From contig NZ_JACORU010000015.1 in assembly GCF_014297445.1 (NCBI RefSeq), positions 61,607 through 125,606 of the forward strand: a DNA stretch of 64,000 nucleotides. Direction: 5' to 3'. This DNA is from Ramlibacter albus. Its GTDB lineage: Bacteria > Pseudomonadota > Gammaproteobacteria > Burkholderiales > Burkholderiaceae_C. Within the stretch, counting starts at the first letter, position 1, and each line of letters begins with the position of its first letter. The notes beneath the pieces were generated by a model. That model was given only the letters and a program-made list of their open reading frames with translations, searched no databases and was not told where the DNA came from. Below are positions 61,621 through 64,000 of the stretch, piece after piece. Made by a program: the position numbers and the translations under genes.

Positions 61621-62592
61621 ATGCAAAGACGACACGTGCTCCCGCTCCTGGCCGCTACCCTCGCCGCACCTTGCGGCGCGTTCGCGCAGGCGTACCCGGT
61701 GCGCCCCGTGCGGCTCATCGTCCCATTCCCGCCGGGCGGTGTCTACGACTCCATCGGGCGCCCCTGGGCCGACTCCATGAAGCGCATCCTCGGCACCGTG
61801 GAGATCGAGAACCTCGGCGGCGGCGGCGGCTCCGTCGGGGCTGCCGCGGCGGCGCACGCGCGGCCCGACGGCTACACGCTGCTGCTGGGCGGCACGCTCA
61901 CGCACGTCAACGAGATGCTGCTGAAGGCCAAACCTCTCTACGACGCCGCAAAGGACCTGGAGCCGGTTGCGGGCGTGGCGGTGAGTTATCTCGCCATCGC
62001 GGTCCATCCGACCTTGCCAGTGCGCACGCTGCCGGAGTTGGTCGATTACGCGAAGAACCGACCTGAGCTCGCGTATGCGCACGTGGGCATTGGCTCATCC
62101 AACCACCTGACGGGAGAGCTCTTCAAGTCGATGGCCACGCTGCCGCGCCTGGTGGATGTGCCATATCGCGGGGCCGGCCCCGCGCTGGCGGACATGGTGT
62201 CGGGCCAGGTGCTGGTCGGCATCGCGGGCGTCACCGGCAATGTCCTCGAGTTTCACCGCACGGGCAAACTCCGCGTGCTCGCCGTCACGAGCAGCCAGCG
62301 GCTGGCCGCGGCGCCGGACATTCCCACGGTTGCCGAGATGGGCTACGCCGGGCTCGCGGCGCCGGGCGCGCTCGGGATACTCGCGCCCGCGGGCACCCCG
62401 AAGGACATCATCGATCGCGTCGCGAGCGCGACCCGCAGCGCGGTCGCCGAGCCCGCGTTCCAGAAGAGGCTGGTCGATGGCGGGTTCGAGCCGATGCTGG
62501 ATTCGGGCCCCGACGAGTTCCGCAAGGTGTTGGCGGCCGCCGTAACCCTGTGGAGCCCCGTGGTGAAGCGGCTTGCCCTGAAGATCGACTGA
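61621..62592 (+). CDS. Bug/TctC family periplasmic substrate-binding protein
   Basis: 323 residues; signal peptide in RRHVLPLLAATLAAPCGAFAQ. Family motifs: YPVRPVRLIVPFPPGGVYDS, ENLGGGGGSVGAAAAAHARP, GYTLLLGGTLTH, VPYRGAGPALADMVSG. AGGAGG lies before the ATG. It is divergent from the orphan ABC-type binding protein and convergent with a further Bug gene. Ligand unknown. Confidence 0.9.
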   Translation: MQRRHVLPLLAATLAAPCGAFAQAYPVRPVRLIVPFPPGGVYDSIGRPWADSMKRILGTVEIENLGGGGGSVGAAAAAHARPDGYTLLLGGTLTHVNEMLLKAKPLYDAAKDLEPVAGVAVSYLAIAVHPTLPVRTLPELVDYAKNRPELAYAHVGIGSSNHLTGELFKSMATLPRLVDVPYRGAGPALADMVSGQVLVGIAGVTGNVLEFHRTGKLRVLAVTSSQRLAAAPDIPTVAEMGYAGLAAPGALGILAPAGTPKDIIDRVASATRSAVAEPAFQKRLVDGGFEPMLDSGPDEFRKVLAAAVTLWSPVVKRLALKID

Positions 62593-62593
62593 C

Positions 62594-63565
62594 TCAGTCG
62601 ATCGGCTTGATGTCCAGCTCCTGCGCCAGCCGCACCCACTGCGACGCATCCGACTCCACCTTGCGCTTCATCTCGGCGGTGCCGGCGACCGCGACTTCCA
62701 TCGCCATGCCGGCCAGCCGCTCGCGCACATCGGGCATCGCCAGCACCTGCTCCATCGCGGAGGACAGGCGCGCCACCACGGCGGGCGGGAGATTGGCCGG
62801 CCCCATCACGCCGAACCACTGCTCGTAGTCCATGCCGCGGATGCCCAGCTCGGCGAACGTCGGCACGTCCGGGTACTCCGCGTTGCGGCGCTCGCCCGTG
62901 ACGGCCAGCACGCGCAGCTTGCCGGACTTCACGTGCCCGCCAGCACTGGCCATCGTGGTGATCATCGTCTGCACGGTGCCGCCGATCAGGTCGGTGATGG
63001 CGGGCGCGGATCCGCGGTACGGCACGCTCACGAACTTCAGGCCGCTGCGCGCGCGGAACTGGTCCACGACCACGCTGCCGGTGCCGGCGATGGCCATCGT
63101 CATCTTGCCCGGCTGCGTGCGGGCGTACGCGATGGCGTCAGCGCCGTTCTTCGCTTCGAACGCGGGGTTGGCCACCCAGAACGCAGGGCAGCGGCCGACC
63201 AGCGAGACGGGCGTGAAGTCCTTCACCGCGTCATACGGCATCTTGCGCGTGTAGATGGGTGTGCTGGTGTGGAACACATCCACGAGCACGAGCGTGTAGC
63301 CGTCCGCGGCGGACTTCGCCACCGCGTCCGCGCCGATGATGCCGCCTGCGCCGCCCTTGTTCTCGACGACGACGTTCTGCTTGAGGACTGCGCCGAGCTT
63401 CTCGGCGACCTGTCGGCCGATGCCGTCGGAGCTGCCGCCTGCGGGGAAGGGGATGACCAGGCGTACGGGTTTGGTGGGGTAGTCCTGGGCGAAGGCGGGG
63501 AGGTGCAGCAGGGTGAGGGAGCCGGCGGCCAGGAGGTGGCGGCGGGTGAGGCGGGGTTGGGGCAT
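62594..63565 (-). CDS. Bug/TctC family periplasmic substrate-binding protein
   Basis: 323 residues starting at the ATG at 63565. The signal peptide contains two arginines before the hydrophobic part (LTRRHLLAAGSLTLLHLPAFA). Motifs: YPTKPVRLVIPFPAGGSSDG, VENKGGAGGIIGADAVAKSA, DGYTLVLVDVFH, VPYRGSAPAITDLIGG. Its stop adjoins the stop of the previous Bug gene, and the two proteins differ clearly, so they are not a recent tandem copy. The sequence at its 5' end changes to GGG/TGG-rich base use. Confidence 0.9.
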   Translation of the reverse strand: MPQPRLTRRHLLAAGSLTLLHLPAFAQDYPTKPVRLVIPFPAGGSSDGIGRQVAEKLGAVLKQNVVVENKGGAGGIIGADAVAKSAADGYTLVLVDVFHTSTPIYTRKMPYDAVKDFTPVSLVGRCPAFWVANPAFEAKNGADAIAYARTQPGKMTMAIAGTGSVVVDQFRARSGLKFVSVPYRGSAPAITDLIGGTVQTMITTMASAGGHVKSGKLRVLAVTGERRNAEYPDVPTFAELGIRGMDYEQWFGVMGPANLPPAVVARLSSAMEQVLAMPDVRERLAGMAMEVAVAGTAEMKRKVESDASQWVRLAQELDIKPID

Positions 63566-64000
63566 GAAGGTACCTCGGGATGCGATGCGGCATTCTGCGG
63601 GTGGGTTGGGGAAGAGACACCTCGGGCAAGCCCTGCTACGTGCGTGCGTGAACTTGAGGGCGAAGCGACGGGCGAAGTCTGGGCGGCTGCTGCTGGCCGG
63701 CACCGGCTGCTCACCTCCAATGCCCGAACGACCGCACCCAGTCTGAAGCTGCCGCCTAGGCAACGTCTCTCTCGCAGCAATACCAGACCTAGCCTTCCAC
63801 ACAGTTCGCGGCAAGCGCGGAGGGCTGACTTCTCGGATCACATGTGAACTCACTCGTCGCACAAAGTGACTACGCCTGTTGATGTCCCGGGGAGTGGTGT
63901 AAGTTTTTAATGTCTTCAAGGCGCGAAGGGCGTAGCCCGTAGCGCCTGGAGAGGCATCAGAGGTCGACTCCTGAACGGGGGTGGCCATCGTGAGTCCGGA
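63566..64000. other. Gene-free region at the right edge
   Basis: 435 bp without a supportable gene on either strand. It contains, from 63881, a sequence that looks like an insertion-sequence end, and a strong nested stem at 63920-63946 (GGCGC-gaa-GGGC-gta-GCCC-gta-GCGCC). The part before 63880 shows nothing recognisable. Confidence 0.5.
63881..63910. mobile_element. Possible terminus of an IS256-family-like element
   Basis: GATGTCCCGGGGAGTGGTGT followed by AAGTTTTTAA resembles the ends of IS256-type elements, which often read GGTGTAAG with an outward G-rich tip. If so, the element runs right, out of the window. No transposase sequence or matching second end is seen here, so this rests on resemblance only. 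Confidence 0.3.

Noticed and set aside
1..64000. CRISPR array, tRNA or rRNA genes, prophage structural genes
   Set aside because: No regularly spaced repeats, tRNA-like cloverleaf or rRNA sequence, and no phage head, tail or integrase protein was recognised on either strand.

Overview
This window is high-GC DNA, very probably from a beta-proteobacterium of the Burkholderiales (Comamonadaceae-like). I infer this from gene content and not from any marker gene: five separate Bug/TctC-type periplasmic receptors without their own membrane subunits, a ProQ/FinO protein, a PilU ATPase, and many tightly overlapping catabolic operons. I saw no rRNA, tRNA or CRISPR array.

Layout. 1-8.4 kb is one plus-strand operon with most junctions overlapping by 4 bp: the end of a 2-aminoethylphosphonate-type ABC permease, a PhnW-like transaminase, a glutamine-synthetase-like gamma-glutamyl ligase, an exported M20 peptidase, an iron-type alcohol dehydrogenase, a class I amidotransferase-type gamma-glutamyl hydrolase, an aldehyde dehydrogenase and a HAD phosphatase. 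8.4-19.3 kb is mixed: a DUF4143 ATPase behind a 33-bp palindrome, a Nudix hydrolase, an RND pump with its adaptor, a ParE-type toxin-antitoxin pair followed by a low-GC gene-free stretch, and a second DUF4143 ATPase with an XRE gene and its own inverted repeat. 19.3-24.1 kb is chromosomal housekeeping (MFS exporter, DD-carboxypeptidase, P5C-dehydrogenase-like enzyme, epoxide hydrolase, ProQ). 24.1-30.7 kb is an acyl-CoA catabolic operon ending in a LysR regulator.

30.7-40.3 kb holds a haem-binding-type lipoprotein, a Tim44-like protein, an NhaR-type regulator, a pilU / cyclic-nucleotide-domain / class II aldolase operon, a hemerythrin, an AI-2E-family membrane protein and a PemK-like toxin-antitoxin pair. 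40.3-45.9 kb is an amidase, an enolase-superfamily enzyme and a NitT/TauT-type ABC importer. 48.1-51.6 kb is an AAA ATPase plus subtilase pair matching the IetAS arrangement, a plasmid-stability and anti-phage type module, behind its own inverted repeat. 51.7-57.0 kb is a TetR-controlled flavin monooxygenase / VOC / hydrolase operon with two tandem operator-like repeats. 57.1-60.4 kb is a histidine kinase, a periplasmic binding protein and a response regulator in one operon. 60.5-64 kb is three orphan binding proteins and a gene-free end that may carry the terminus of an insertion sequence.

The leads I rate highest are the phosphonate/gamma-glutamylation operon, the IetAS-like pair, the kinase-receptor-regulator operon, the pilU operon, and the repeated pattern of palindromes in front of ATPase genes.
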